DNA of 64,000 nt. Origin: Pelobacter sp. (GTDB lineage: Bacteria; Desulfobacterota; Desulfuromonadia; Geobacterales; Pseudopelobacteraceae). Positions 26,136 to 34,921 of this stretch are shown one piece after another. The stretch covers positions 124,001 to 188,000 of the forward strand of contig JAVBXN010000008.1 in NCBI GenBank assembly GCA_030824515.1, written 5' to 3'. The number at the start of each line of letters is the position of its first letter. The stretch's first letter is position 1. Under the pieces are notes generated by a model. The model was not told the DNA's origin. It did no database searches and saw only the letters and a list, made by a program, of their open reading frames with translations. The position numbers and the translations under genes were made by a program.

Positions 26136-27248
26136 TTACCTGGTGTAATCGTACTTTTTGAGCTTGTATCTGGATGGATTGGACAAGACTTCGGTGAGGA
26201 GCCGGTTGTCGAAATTCTTGAGCGTTTTGTCCCACTGGGCGTTGGCAGGAAGTTGTCCCTGCGTCTTCAGGAACTCAAAGGCTTTTGCCAGGTAACCCTG
26301 TTTTTTGAGATCAGCGGCCGGAATTGCGGCTGTGGACGGGATGGCAAGTATGTCACTGGTCGTCAGAGCAGCCGCCTGTTGCAGCGAGAGCGGCAGACCC
26401 TTGCCGGTCAGGGCACGGTTGGCCTCCATGGCCCAACTGGTTGCAGCAAGCAGATTCTTCTTGTCCTGCTTCAGCCAGGAGATGGCGCGTACCAGCGCCG
26501 CAACTATCTGGCGCGCTGCATCCGGATTTTGATCAATGAAAGATTTTGAAAAATACAGAAAACTCATGCTGATGAAGCGGTTGATAACCCTGGCCTCCGG
26601 ATTGTTGCCAAGGGCGATAGCCGGAGCCGGCTCCCAGGCTGCAAAAGCGTCTATTCTGCCATCGGCCAGAGCGGCAGGCATTTCACCGGCTTCCATCGGA
26701 ACGATTCGGACATCACTCTCTTTCAAACCTGCTGATGCCAGCGTCTGCATCAAGGCATAGTGGGAGGTCGAGCCGGGCACATTGCCGATCCGTTTACCTT
26801 TCAGATCGCCCAGCTGAGTGTGCACCGTGGTTACTATGGAGGAAAAACCCTGCTTGGCCAGCGCAACCACCCTGGTATCATAGGTTGCCGCCTGGGTAAG
26901 CGCCGGAATGTCGGCAAATATAGCCGCCTCAACATCGCCACGGCCCATGAAGAAATTGGCATCCTTGCCCTTCTTGAAGGAGTGGAAGCGCAGCTCGCCC
27001 CCCTTACTCTGCAGGGACTGGCGCAGAACATTGTCCCGCTTGATGGTTTCTGAAAGCACTCCCGCCGGGATTGCCACAGGAGCAATGGCAAAATCGATGA
27101 CTTTTCTGTCGCTACCGAACTTATACGTGGAATAAACGGGATGACTGCCAGGATCAGAAGGTGCGGGGGAAGGCGCAGCAAATACAGTTGCCGCTGCAAA
27201 TGCCATAAGGATTGCCTGTGTTATGAAGAGATGCCGTAATGTTCTCAT
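26136..27248 (-). CDS. Periplasmic substrate-binding protein, NitT/TauT (NMT1/SsuA-like) type
   Basis: About 370 residues from the ATG at 27248 (an alternative start at 27278 with an AAGGA site adds 10 residues). A signal peptide is clear (MRTLRHLFITQAILMAFAAATVFA). The two-lobed binding fold is indicated by VIDFAIAPVAIPAG, the LKGKRIGNVPGSTSHYALMQTL domain and WEPAPAIALGNNPEA. Such proteins usually feed ABC importers for sulfonates, nitrate or thiamine precursors. No permease or ATPase gene is nearby, only the sensor kinase, so a signalling role is likely. Confidence 0.85.
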   Translation of the reverse strand: MRTLRHLFITQAILMAFAAATVFAAPSPAPSDPGSHPVYSTYKFGSDRKVIDFAIAPVAIPAGVLSETIKRDNVLRQSLQSKGGELRFHSFKKGKDANFFMGRGDVEAAIFADIPALTQAATYDTRVVALAKQGFSSIVTTVHTQLGDLKGKRIGNVPGSTSHYALMQTLASAGLKESDVRIVPMEAGEMPAALADGRIDAFAAWEPAPAIALGNNPEARVINRFISMSFLYFSKSFIDQNPDAARQIVAALVRAISWLKQDKKNLLAATSWAMEANRALTGKGLPLSLQQAAALTTSDILAIPSTAAIPAADLKKQGYLAKAFEFLKTQGQLPANAQWDKTLKNFDNRLLTEVLSNPSRYKLKKYDYTR

Positions 27249-27706
27249 CACAATGCCCTTGTTTGCAATGTTAGGCATGTAAATTCCTTGATTGATGCTT
27301 GAGATTGCAAGAGAAAAAAACTGCTGTCCCAGCCAGTTACGGTCGTCTCGGGTTCTCATGATAGAGCAAGTGCTTACCGAAATCAAGGGCGGCTACACGA
27401 CAAAGGAATTGAGTAAGCCGTTGTAAACGTCCAGACCGTGAATAAAAGCAGAAACCGCCGGAGTATACCGACTGATATTATTCATTATTATCCACGGCGA
27501 CATGTCGGCACGAATTACCGATTGAACACATGATCAGATACAATTCTTCATTTGCTTAAATCACGAAGCAGAACCGGGCAAATCACCATCCATGGAACAA
27601 TGCTGCTTGCGACATTTATGGTCGTGTCTGACTCTCTCTGCTTGTCCACAGACTAAACGGAATCCCGGGCACAACGTTACCGGCATTATATATCAGACAA
27701 TGGCAA
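27249..27706. other. Intergenic region
   Basis: About 458 bases with no supportable gene; plus-strand frames here are compositional shadows. It must contain the promoter of the substrate-binding-protein/kinase pair on the minus strand. No clear -10/-35, sigma-54 or repeat element was found. Confidence 0.4.
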
Positions 27707-28270
27707 TCAAAGCAGCAGGTGGCCGAAAGCTGCGAATATTCCGATCATCACGCCGGAAAACAGCTGGGCATGCACCATGTAGCCGTAGCGTTTCAGGGAT
27801 GACGGCGGGAAGCGGATCACCAGGAACAGGCCGAAAAGCCCCTGCCAGACCAGCAGGACCAGCAGCAACACCAGAAAAGGATTCCACCTGGCCGTGCCCA
27901 CGAGCAGCGCATGGCCGAGCAAAAGTCCGACGGCGGCAGCCCCGACTAATTTGTGGGTCCGGTTGAGGAAGTTGAGAACCCGCCTGGATGCTGATACGGA
28001 AATATCCTGGTAATAATCCGGAATAAACCGTTGCAGAAGGGTGCCTTGATTGAGGATCATCTTCAGCATGCTGCGCCCGTAGATCAATACCAGCGCATAA
28101 ATCCCCACACCTCCCAGCCCCTCTCCCAGTTCCGCGAGAAAACCCTCCTCTTCCTCGGGAACCGGCACACGCCCCAGGTACAGGTAGACAAAAAGCAGCA
28201 GCGACAGGATGGTAACAACTATCGCAAAGGGAACCAGTCCCCGCTTCGTGTCGGACTTCTCAGACATCAT
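27707..28270 (-). CDS. Four-helix membrane protein, possible heme-binding
   Basis: 187 residues. Four or five hydrophobic segments: residues 12-32 (LVPFAIVVTILSLLLFVYLYL), about 50-70, 105-125, 128-150 and 165-187. Histidines sit in or near the membrane parts (TH, GHALLV, VHAQLF, GHLLL), a pattern seen in b-type cytochromes and ferric-reductase-like membrane domains. I do not recognise the exact family, and heme binding is only a suggestion. It stands alone between larger gaps. Confidence 0.6.
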   Translation of the reverse strand: MMSEKSDTKRGLVPFAIVVTILSLLLFVYLYLGRVPVPEEEEGFLAELGEGLGGVGIYALVLIYGRSMLKMILNQGTLLQRFIPDYYQDISVSASRRVLNFLNRTHKLVGAAAVGLLLGHALLVGTARWNPFLVLLLVLLVWQGLFGLFLVIRFPPSSLKRYGYMVHAQLFSGVMIGIFAAFGHLLL

Positions 28271-28416
28271 TGTACCTCGCTCATTCGCTCATCTTTTGCA
28301 GCACAATCATAGATCTATTGCGACATATCATGTCGTGCAACTTTGTCGCATGTTCGCTGACAGCCTGTAACCGGGCTAGTCAAATACCTGCATCTCATTT
28401 TTGATCCGGGCATCAA

Positions 28417-29016
28417 TCACAGCGACTGGGGCAGATCCAGCCACAAATCGCTCATGCTCTTGTACATTTTCAGCCGTTTTACCACACTCTCCACCGGCGC
28501 CGCGAAGATCGCCTCGTAGATGAATTCATCGGCCGCAGGATCCATGGCAAAGGCCAGTTGCTCTTTCCTTATACTGAACTGGGCGTTGATCCCGTTGGTA
28601 TTGCCGCGCGCATCGACCCGGATCCATTTGCCAAGGGTCGCGAGATAGATCGCGTTAAACCCGTGCAGCACCGGTTCATCATCAACCGGCGGATCAATGC
28701 GTAAAACCTGGTAGCAGAAACCGGCCGGGATATTGACCGCGCGCAGCAGGGCGGCCAGCAGGTGGCTTTTTGCGAAACAGATCCCGGTGCCGCGCCGGAG
28801 CACTTCGCCGGCCGTGCAGGTCACAACGTCGAGGCCGGCATCGTGGGAGTGGGGAATGGCATCCCTCACCCACTCGTACAGGCAACGCGCCTTTTCAACT
28901 TCACCCGGCAACGACTCCGTAAGTTCCAGGGCCTTCTGCCGGACGGCCGGAGTCTGCCAGTCGATAATCTCGTCGGAAACCAGGTATTCGTTCAGATCGT
29001 CGGATTCAGGATACAT
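28417..29016 (-). CDS. Transglutaminase-like cysteine protease domain protein
   Basis: 199 residues from the ATG at 29016 (GAGGAG just before; the longer frame upstream is AT-rich leader). The transglutaminase-like triad is visible: Cys in GTGICFAKSHLLAALLRA, His in VLHGFNAIYL and Asp in IRVDARGN. CLYEWVRDAIPHSHD is the usual helix before the active site. Bacterial members are often peptidases or amidases of unknown target. No signal peptide is seen, so it is probably cytoplasmic. Confidence 0.85.
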   Translation of the reverse strand: MYPESDDLNEYLVSDEIIDWQTPAVRQKALELTESLPGEVEKARCLYEWVRDAIPHSHDAGLDVVTCTAGEVLRRGTGICFAKSHLLAALLRAVNIPAGFCYQVLRIDPPVDDEPVLHGFNAIYLATLGKWIRVDARGNTNGINAQFSIRKEQLAFAMDPAADEFIYEAIFAAPVESVVKRLKMYKSMSDLWLDLPQSL

Positions 29017-29144
29017 GCGCTCCTCGTTTGATATATTGTATTTGCCGGGCGGATCTAACGGGCTGTTTGAATTGCAAACTTGCTTACAGATATAATATGG
29101 AGTCAACTAACTTGACTACCACTGGCACCTCTCCACAAACATCT

Positions 29145-29594
29145 CTACTTGTTATGCCCTTTTCCCCTGCCTTTTGACTTGCCGGGCCTTTCACCCTGCT
29201 CGCTGGCAGGCTGGCCGCTAAACGTCAGATCTCCGCGTTTCAGGGCATGGAACTCAGCGGAACCGGGCTTGATTCCCATGCTTTTGGCAATCACTCCCCA
29301 CCCTTTTCCCTGGTTGGCCTTATAGACACTTACAACCTGCTCGGGCGGCCGTTGTGTCCATTGCCCCAACTGGAGGCACATGAAAGCATCGGAAGGTTCG
29401 CGGACGGTGCCGATAACGGTACGGACCTGAACCTCAGGAACGCCGAACTGGGCGCTAAGCCTGGCGGAGAAGCCGTTCATGTCAGCCTGTGCCTGGATAT
29501 TGAGGTTCTTGAGGAAACCGTCAAGCCCTCCTCCAGCAATTGCGGTCCCGCAGAAAATGAACAGCGCCAGTAATGCAATAACGATTTTTTTCAT
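29145..29594 (-). CDS. Small exported protein, unknown function
   Basis: 149 residues with a clean signal peptide (MKKIVIALLALFIFCGTAIA). The mature part begins GGGLDGFLKNLNIQAQADMNGF and has a compact conserved-looking region (FGVPEVQVRTVIGTVREPSDAFMCLQLGQ). The tail is Gly/Lys-rich and basic (GKSKGRGKGHNK). An AGGAGA ribosome site precedes the ATG. I do not recognise the family; a periplasmic location is likely. Confidence 0.7.
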   Translation of the reverse strand: MKKIVIALLALFIFCGTAIAGGGLDGFLKNLNIQAQADMNGFSARLSAQFGVPEVQVRTVIGTVREPSDAFMCLQLGQWTQRPPEQVVSVYKANQGKGWGVIAKSMGIKPGSAEFHALKRGDLTFSGQPASEQGERPGKSKGRGKGHNK

Positions 29595-29830
29595 GATTGA
29601 TTCTCCTTTTACTAACTGGAATGTCTTTGACCGGCCAGGTATTCGGGCACGTAGTAAGCTTTGTTGAGTCGTCGAGCCTTTCCCGCTTTTGAAATTTGGA
29701 GCTTTCCCCCTTCTATTACTATCAGCGATAAATTCGGGCTTTAATTAAAACAATCGCTGTGGTAAAAATGGATTATATATTCCACTGTTACTTAAACAGG
29801 GAAAATACTTGTATTCAGGTTCTGATAGCC

Positions 29831-30847
29831 ATGCAAACCAAAATAAAATTATATTATTTCTTGTTTTCATCCCTGTTAATTGGAGTAGGTTGGTGTACCC
29901 ACGTTTTGTATGATCATTACTTCACGCAAAAGGAAAGCCGACGAGTACGCATTGGAGGGTATGAATTCATCAGCCCTTTAATTGATGTTGAGCTCCCTGA
30001 AGGATATGGTGTTCGACATGAACCAATCCCGTTCAAGTACAAGATAGTAGAATTAGTCAATCAACAGATTAAATCCGGAAATTCCTTTGACGTTTCGTTA
30101 TATTTCAGGGACTTATCTGACGGCCCATGGTTTAGCATTAACGACAATGTAAAATACAACCCCGCCAGCATGATGAAAGTGCCTGTTATGATCGGGTGGC
30201 TTAAGCGTGCTGAAAAAGATCCGACAGTTCTCCAGCTCAAGTTTACATTTGATGAAAAAAAATACCACACTCCTGTTTTTAAAATAGCCCCGGAAAAAAG
30301 CCTGAAAAATGGTTTCAGCTATTCAGTCGATGAACTCCTCAGTTACATGATGCGCTTTTCCGATAACAATGCAATGGCGGTGCTATATAGTGAGTTAAGT
30401 GACGCTGAGTGCAAATATATTCTTGACAGTATGGACGTAGCCAGCAATCCAAATAGTGATCAGGATTCCATTACGGTTCATGGCTATTCCGGCTTTCTGC
30501 GCATCTTATATAATGCTTCGTTTCTGAACAGAGCAATGTCGGAAAAAGCTCTGAAACTCATGAGTCACCAGGATTTCTCACATGGAATAGCCGCAGGGTT
30601 ACCAACAGGGGTTAAACTTGCATCAAAATATGGCGTCGTTTCTACAAAAGAGAATCCAGACACAATTCAGTTACACGAGTTTGGAATCGTATATCACCCC
30701 AAAGGACCATACATACTGGGTATTATGACTCGAGGAAACAACCTGAATAAACAGTCGGAAGTAATCAAATCACTTTCTGCATCAGTCTACAACTCCTATG
30801 ATTTCGCTCTCAGCACATCAACCCTTAAGAATGCAGGAAAGAAGTGA
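29831..30847 (+). CDS. Serine hydrolase of the class A beta-lactamase fold, AT-rich
   Basis: About 338 residues from the ATG at 29831 (MQTKIKLYYFLFSSLLIG), which gives an N-terminal membrane anchor; 29759 is also in frame. Active-site motifs of penicillin-recognising enzymes are seen: SxxK in NPASMMKVP, SDN in FSDNNAMAVLY, and a weak third motif in LASKYGVVS in place of KTG. The variant third motif and the anchor make a cell-wall or other hydrolase more likely than a true antibiotic resistance enzyme. Its AT-rich codon use against GC-rich neighbours suggests horizontal transfer. Confidence 0.75.
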   Translation: MQTKIKLYYFLFSSLLIGVGWCTHVLYDHYFTQKESRRVRIGGYEFISPLIDVELPEGYGVRHEPIPFKYKIVELVNQQIKSGNSFDVSLYFRDLSDGPWFSINDNVKYNPASMMKVPVMIGWLKRAEKDPTVLQLKFTFDEKKYHTPVFKIAPEKSLKNGFSYSVDELLSYMMRFSDNNAMAVLYSELSDAECKYILDSMDVASNPNSDQDSITVHGYSGFLRILYNASFLNRAMSEKALKLMSHQDFSHGIAAGLPTGVKLASKYGVVSTKENPDTIQLHEFGIVYHPKGPYILGIMTRGNNLNKQSEVIKSLSASVYNSYDFALSTSTLKNAGKK

Positions 30848-30872
30848 GACTTTCAGGATGCTCCACCCTGCC

Positions 30873-31235
30873 CTAAACGCTCAGCGCATGCTCGGCCGCG
30901 CCGATCTCCATCAAGTACAGGCGGACGTCAACCGAATGCTGCTCACCACACTTTGAATTCAATGCTACAATCTTTTCCAGTATCGCGTTGGCCCGGTCTA
31001 TTTCCGTTGATTTGCGCGGAGCGTTGCTCTTGGCGAAGGCCATTACCCTTATGTCCGAACCCACATCACGGCTGCTTGCCTGGGCGAAGATCATCGAAAC
31101 CTGTTCCGGGCTGAGCCTGGCCAGATTCCCGCCGGGCACATCCATCACTTCGGAGATGATGGCCGGCAGTTCCCTGGCCAGTTCATCCAGTACGTTGTCT
31201 TTGACATTGGCTTTGTAAACGATAGATGCGTTCAT
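30873..31235 (-). CDS. Small cytoplasmic protein, unknown (possibly tautomerase-like)
   Basis: 120 residues from the ATG at 31235, preceded by an AGGAG site; the longer frame has a highly charged repeat-like prefix and is unlikely. Content: MNASIVYKANVKDNVLDELA, LSPEQVSMIFAQA, DIRVMAFAKSNAPRKS. The length and strand-helix pattern recall tautomerase/DUF1904-type proteins, but no catalytic residue can be assigned. It lies 76 bases after the DUF362 gene on the same strand. Confidence 0.55.
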   Translation of the reverse strand: MNASIVYKANVKDNVLDELARELPAIISEVMDVPGGNLARLSPEQVSMIFAQASSRDVGSDIRVMAFAKSNAPRKSTEIDRANAILEKIVALNSKCGEQHSVDVRLYLMEIGAAEHALSV

Positions 31236-31310
31236 GTTTTCATTCTCCTTTTGATTTTGTTCGCGCTTTTCGCGCTTTTCGTGGACCACTGCTGTTTAAC
31301 TGTTCGAGCG

Positions 31311-32414
31311 TCACACCCTGACCAGTTCGTATTTCCTGCTCCCCAACCCGATCTTCTCGCCATGCTCCAGTTGCACTTCCCAGGGGATCTCCGGCCAGAC
31401 CCCGCGGAACTTGTCGCCGCCCGGTTCGAAGCCGCTCTGCAGCGCCGAGCCCTCGTTGCCGCGCGCCCCGTTGACAAGGTCGGCGCAGGCCTGGTCGATC
31501 GCGACCGGATCGGTCGAGACGCAGATGCCGATGTCGTTGACGATCGGCGCGTCGGAATGACCGTAGCAATCGCAGGCCGGCGAGACCTGGGTGATGAAGT
31601 TGATGTAGATCGCCTTGCCGCTCTTGCCGGTCAGCGCGCCCAGCGCGTATTCGGCCATCTTGCGCATGACCAGGTCGGCGGCTTCGTTCCACTGGATGTT
31701 GATCGCCTTGACCGGGCAGACCGTGATGCAGCGCGAACAGCCGGTGCACTTTTTCGGGTCGATGACCGCCTTGCCGCCGCTGATCAGGATCGCGTCATGG
31801 GCGCAGGAACGGGGGCAAATGCCGCAGCCGATGCAGTATTTCTCGGCCACCACCGGCGCCACGGTCGAATGCTGAACCAGTTTTCCCTTGCGGCTGGCGC
31901 AGCCCATGCCCAGGTTCTTGATCGCACCGCCGAAACCGGTCAGTTCGTGGCATTTGAAGTGGGTCATGGCCACCAGCGAATCGGCCTCGATGATCTCTGT
32001 GCCGATATAGGTCTTTTTCAACAGCTCCCCTTCCACTGGCACCTCGGTTTCGGTGACACCGCGCAGGCCGTCGCTGATGACCAGCGGCGCACCGACGCAG
32101 GCGTAACCGAAACCGTTTTCGATGGCGCAGGTCAGCGCCGAGACCGCTTCCTTGCGCTGGCCGGGATAGAGCGTCGAAGAGTCGGTCAAAAAGGGCAGCG
32201 CCCCCAGCTTCTTGATTTCCTCCACCACCTTCCTGGCAAAGACCGGACGGATATAGGTGTGGTTGCCTTTCTCGCCGAAATGGATCTTGACAGCGGTCAG
32301 GTCGCCTTCCGAAACCTGCTGGGCCAGCCCGGCCAGGGCCAGCAGCTTGGCGATCTTGTCGAACAGGTTTTCCTTCTGGTTGGCGCGCATGTCGCTGAAA
32401 TAGACCTTGCTCAT
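31311..32414 (-). CDS. DUF362-family iron-sulfur protein
   Basis: 367 residues. The N-terminal DUF362 domain (VYFSDMRA...VKIHFGEKGNHTYIRP) is interrupted by two 4Fe-4S ferredoxin motifs, CIGCGICPRSCAHDA and CTGCSRCITVCPVKA (about residues 190-235), before the C-terminal part of DUF362. The family is widespread in anaerobes and of unknown function, with electron transfer assumed. There is no signal peptide. The ATG at 32414 has a GGGGGAAGAC-like ribosome site. Confidence 0.88.
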   Translation of the reverse strand: MSKVYFSDMRANQKENLFDKIAKLLALAGLAQQVSEGDLTAVKIHFGEKGNHTYIRPVFARKVVEEIKKLGALPFLTDSSTLYPGQRKEAVSALTCAIENGFGYACVGAPLVISDGLRGVTETEVPVEGELLKKTYIGTEIIEADSLVAMTHFKCHELTGFGGAIKNLGMGCASRKGKLVQHSTVAPVVAEKYCIGCGICPRSCAHDAILISGGKAVIDPKKCTGCSRCITVCPVKAINIQWNEAADLVMRKMAEYALGALTGKSGKAIYINFITQVSPACDCYGHSDAPIVNDIGICVSTDPVAIDQACADLVNGARGNEGSALQSGFEPGGDKFRGVWPEIPWEVQLEHGEKIGLGSRKYELVRV

Positions 32415-32530
32415 GTCTTCCCCCTAACGGTAATAATTGGCTACAAGATACCCGCTTGATGCACAGCTTGCAAGCAACAGTTGACGCCCGGCCGGCTGAA
32501 GCTGGAGCGCGGGGACCACTGACAATGCCC

Positions 32531-32560
32531 TTGACGACGGTCTGGGACGGGTGCTATGGT
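32531..32560 (+). promoter_or_regulatory. Sigma-70-type promoter of the radical SAM operon
   Basis: TTGACG (32531-32536), 18-base spacer, TATGGT (32555-32560), about 55 bases before the GTG at 32616. Confidence 0.55.
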
Positions 32561-32615
32561 TTCTAATCTGCAGCGGCTAAACGACTGCAAATCAGATGGT
32601 TAGGCAGGGCACGGC

Positions 32616-33077
32616 GTGGAGTCCAGAGAGTTCGCACTTTATAATTATCAAGCCGGCGGCAACGCCAAAAACCTGCTGATCGTTGCCGCGATAGCCGGCG
32701 TGATACTGGCCATTTTTTCAGCTGCCACGTTCTCCCGCTGGGGCCTGCTGTTCCTGCTGCTGCCGGCCGGAATCATCATCCACCTGCTGCGGGCCGGGTA
32801 CGACAAGGCACTGCTGATCGGGAACCGCTACCTGATCCTGGGAAGCAGCATCCTCTATTTCTCCAATGTGGCCAGCGCCCGCCTCGACAAGGCCGCCCAG
32901 ACCCTGACGCTGGTTTCGGTCCGGGGCAGGAGGCTGGTGATAGCCGCCGAAAAGTTCCCCACCAACGCCCGCAAGACCGACAAGATCAGGATCAACAGAA
33001 CCGCCAAGTTCGAGAAGGTTACCGAAAAGATCATCGCCCGCCTGAAAGCGGTCTCCCCCGGAATCGAAATTTCATGA
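32616..33077 (+). CDS. Membrane protein with PH-like domain, first gene of radical SAM operon
   Basis: 153 residues, starting with GTG. A short polar N-terminus is followed by two membrane segments (LLIVAAIAGVILAIFSAATF and LLFLLLPAGIIIHLL). A beta-rich cytoplasmic domain follows, resembling bacterial PH-like domains (YLILGSSILYFSNVASARLD, RGRRLVIAAEKF). Its stop overlaps the radical SAM ATG (ATGA), so the two are translated together. It could be a membrane platform or transport partner for the modified product of the operon. That role is inferred; no family name is certain. Confidence 0.65.
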   Translation: MESREFALYNYQAGGNAKNLLIVAAIAGVILAIFSAATFSRWGLLFLLLPAGIIIHLLRAGYDKALLIGNRYLILGSSILYFSNVASARLDKAAQTLTLVSVRGRRLVIAAEKFPTNARKTDKIRINRTAKFEKVTEKIIARLKAVSPGIEIS

Positions 33078-34909
33078 CAGCGGACACCGCCCCGGAAAAC
33101 GGCTTCCATAGCCATATCCACCTGCTGTATGTGCCGACACTGGCCTGCAACCTGGGCTGCCGCTACTGCTACCTGGGGGACCAGACCAACGGCGCGGATC
33201 TGCGCCGGGACTCCCGTCGGGCGGCGGACACTCTGCGCACGGCACTGGATGCCTTCCTGGGAGCCGGGGTGCTGCCGTTCAACGTGTCGCTGCACGGCGG
33301 CGAGCCGACCATGCTGCCGCCTGCTGTGCTGGATCAGCTGTTCGGCATCATCCGCCGCCACTATCTTGATCATTTCGACGAGCTGACTGCCCTGGGGTTC
33401 AGGAAGTCCGCGCCCCATATCAAGACCAACCTCTATAATTTCGACCGGCTGTACGAGCTGTTCGAGCGCCACAAGGTCTCGATCAGCGCCAGCATCGATC
33501 TGCCGCTGGCGCTGCACGAGCGCTACCGCACCACCCGCCGCGGCGCTTCCTCGCTGAAGCGGACCCTCGCCAACCTGCGGCTCCTGGCCGGCTATCCGCA
33601 CAGCGCCAAGATCTCCTCGACCCTCTACCGCCGGCACCTGGAAGACATCCCGGCCCTGATCGCCGATATCAGGAGAATCCAGCGCGAAACCGGTTTCGAC
33701 ATGAATAACTTCAATTTCATGTTCGGTTTCGATTCGGCCCTCAACCGGGAAAAGTCCGCCGGCTGCCTGACCGATGAGCTGCAGACGGTGCCGGAAGAGC
33801 TGCAACTGAGGTTCTATGAGGCGCTCAAGGCCGAGTTCACCGGGAGCGAACTGGAGGAGGGCTTCCGGCGCAACTGGTTCGACGAATTCAAACCGACCTA
33901 CTGCACCAACGCCTTCAACTGCGGGGAGCGTTTCTTCCTGCTGCAGGGGGATGGCGCGGTCTATTCCTGCGTGCGCGGCCAGGGGCTGGAGGAGTGCTAC
34001 TACGGCAACATCCTGCATGATCCGGTGCAGGAGATCCTTTCCTCCGGACGCCGCCGGATCGCGCTGCTGCACCAGCGCGCCGGCCTCGACCAACAGTGCC
34101 GCGACTGCGAATACCTGCAGATCTGTCATACCGGCTGCCCGGTGGTCAAGCTGCACAGTGGCAGCGCCAGGTCCTACACCTGCGCGCTGCAGAAGGCCAT
34201 CTACCGTGACAATCCCCGTTCCTGGCCCGCGGCGGCCGATGCCGGACAGCAGCAGGCCAACGCCCGCGAGTACATCAGAGGCATGCATCCGGCACTGGCG
34301 CTGGCCGAACCGTTGCCAGCAACGGCCGCACCACTGATCATGTTGCCGGTCGACCTGTACCAGCCCGGCAATACGCTGGCGGAGCTGATCGAGGCCGACC
34401 CGCTGCTGCGCGAGCTCTACAGCGACCGGGCGGTACTGATCGAGATCAACGGCGAGCCGCAGCCGCTCCGTTCCCAGATCATGAAAAGCGGGCGCGAGCT
34501 GTTCTCGATCAACAGTGGCGACAGCATCCGGCTGCATCTGCGGCGCAGCCTGTTCGAGGCCGGCTGTGACGAAACCGTCCGCAACACGCTCCATCTGCAG
34601 ATGCTGCGCGACACCAGGGTGGTCTACGGCGACGAGCAGCGCAGCAAGCAGGAGCACCTCTTCAACCACCAGCTCTTCTACAACCTGCTCAAGCCGAGCC
34701 AGCTTTTTGATGATTTCGTTGTGGCCGACCTGTCCGGCCTGCTGGAACTGCACCGCGATCTGTTCATCAAGGGGGTGCTGAACAACCTGTTCGTGACCAG
34801 CTCGTATCTGCGGGATTATCATTACCAGAAACAGAAGGCCAACGCCTTCTACCATATCCAGGCCATCAACCTGCCGTTCCAGAATTTCGAGTTTTATTGG
34901 GACGAGTGA
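33074..34909 (+). CDS. Radical SAM/SPASM domain enzyme, probable peptide or protein maturase
   Basis: 611 residues. The radical SAM cluster motif CNLGCRYCYLG (CxxxCxxC) lies near residue 27, and SLHGGEPTML is the SAM-binding GGEP motif. The SPASM region (about residues 275-375) has the cysteines for auxiliary 4Fe-4S clusters (FNCGERFFLLQGDGAVYSC, CYYGN, CRDCEYLQICHTGCP, YTCAL). This layout is that of peptide-modifying enzymes and anaerobic sulfatase maturases. About 220 further C-terminal residues of unknown type follow. No sulfatase is nearby, but the next gene encodes a small protein ending in Cys and 14 Asn, the best candidate substrate. Confidence 0.88.
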   Translation: MTADTAPENGFHSHIHLLYVPTLACNLGCRYCYLGDQTNGADLRRDSRRAADTLRTALDAFLGAGVLPFNVSLHGGEPTMLPPAVLDQLFGIIRRHYLDHFDELTALGFRKSAPHIKTNLYNFDRLYELFERHKVSISASIDLPLALHERYRTTRRGASSLKRTLANLRLLAGYPHSAKISSTLYRRHLEDIPALIADIRRIQRETGFDMNNFNFMFGFDSALNREKSAGCLTDELQTVPEELQLRFYEALKAEFTGSELEEGFRRNWFDEFKPTYCTNAFNCGERFFLLQGDGAVYSCVRGQGLEECYYGNILHDPVQEILSSGRRRIALLHQRAGLDQQCRDCEYLQICHTGCPVVKLHSGSARSYTCALQKAIYRDNPRSWPAAADAGQQQANAREYIRGMHPALALAEPLPATAAPLIMLPVDLYQPGNTLAELIEADPLLRELYSDRAVLIEINGEPQPLRSQIMKSGRELFSINSGDSIRLHLRRSLFEAGCDETVRNTLHLQMLRDTRVVYGDEQRSKQEHLFNHQLFYNLLKPSQLFDDFVVADLSGLLELHRDLFIKGVLNNLFVTSSYLRDYHYQKQKANAFYHIQAINLPFQNFEFYWDE

Positions 34910-34921
34910 AGGGAACCAGGG

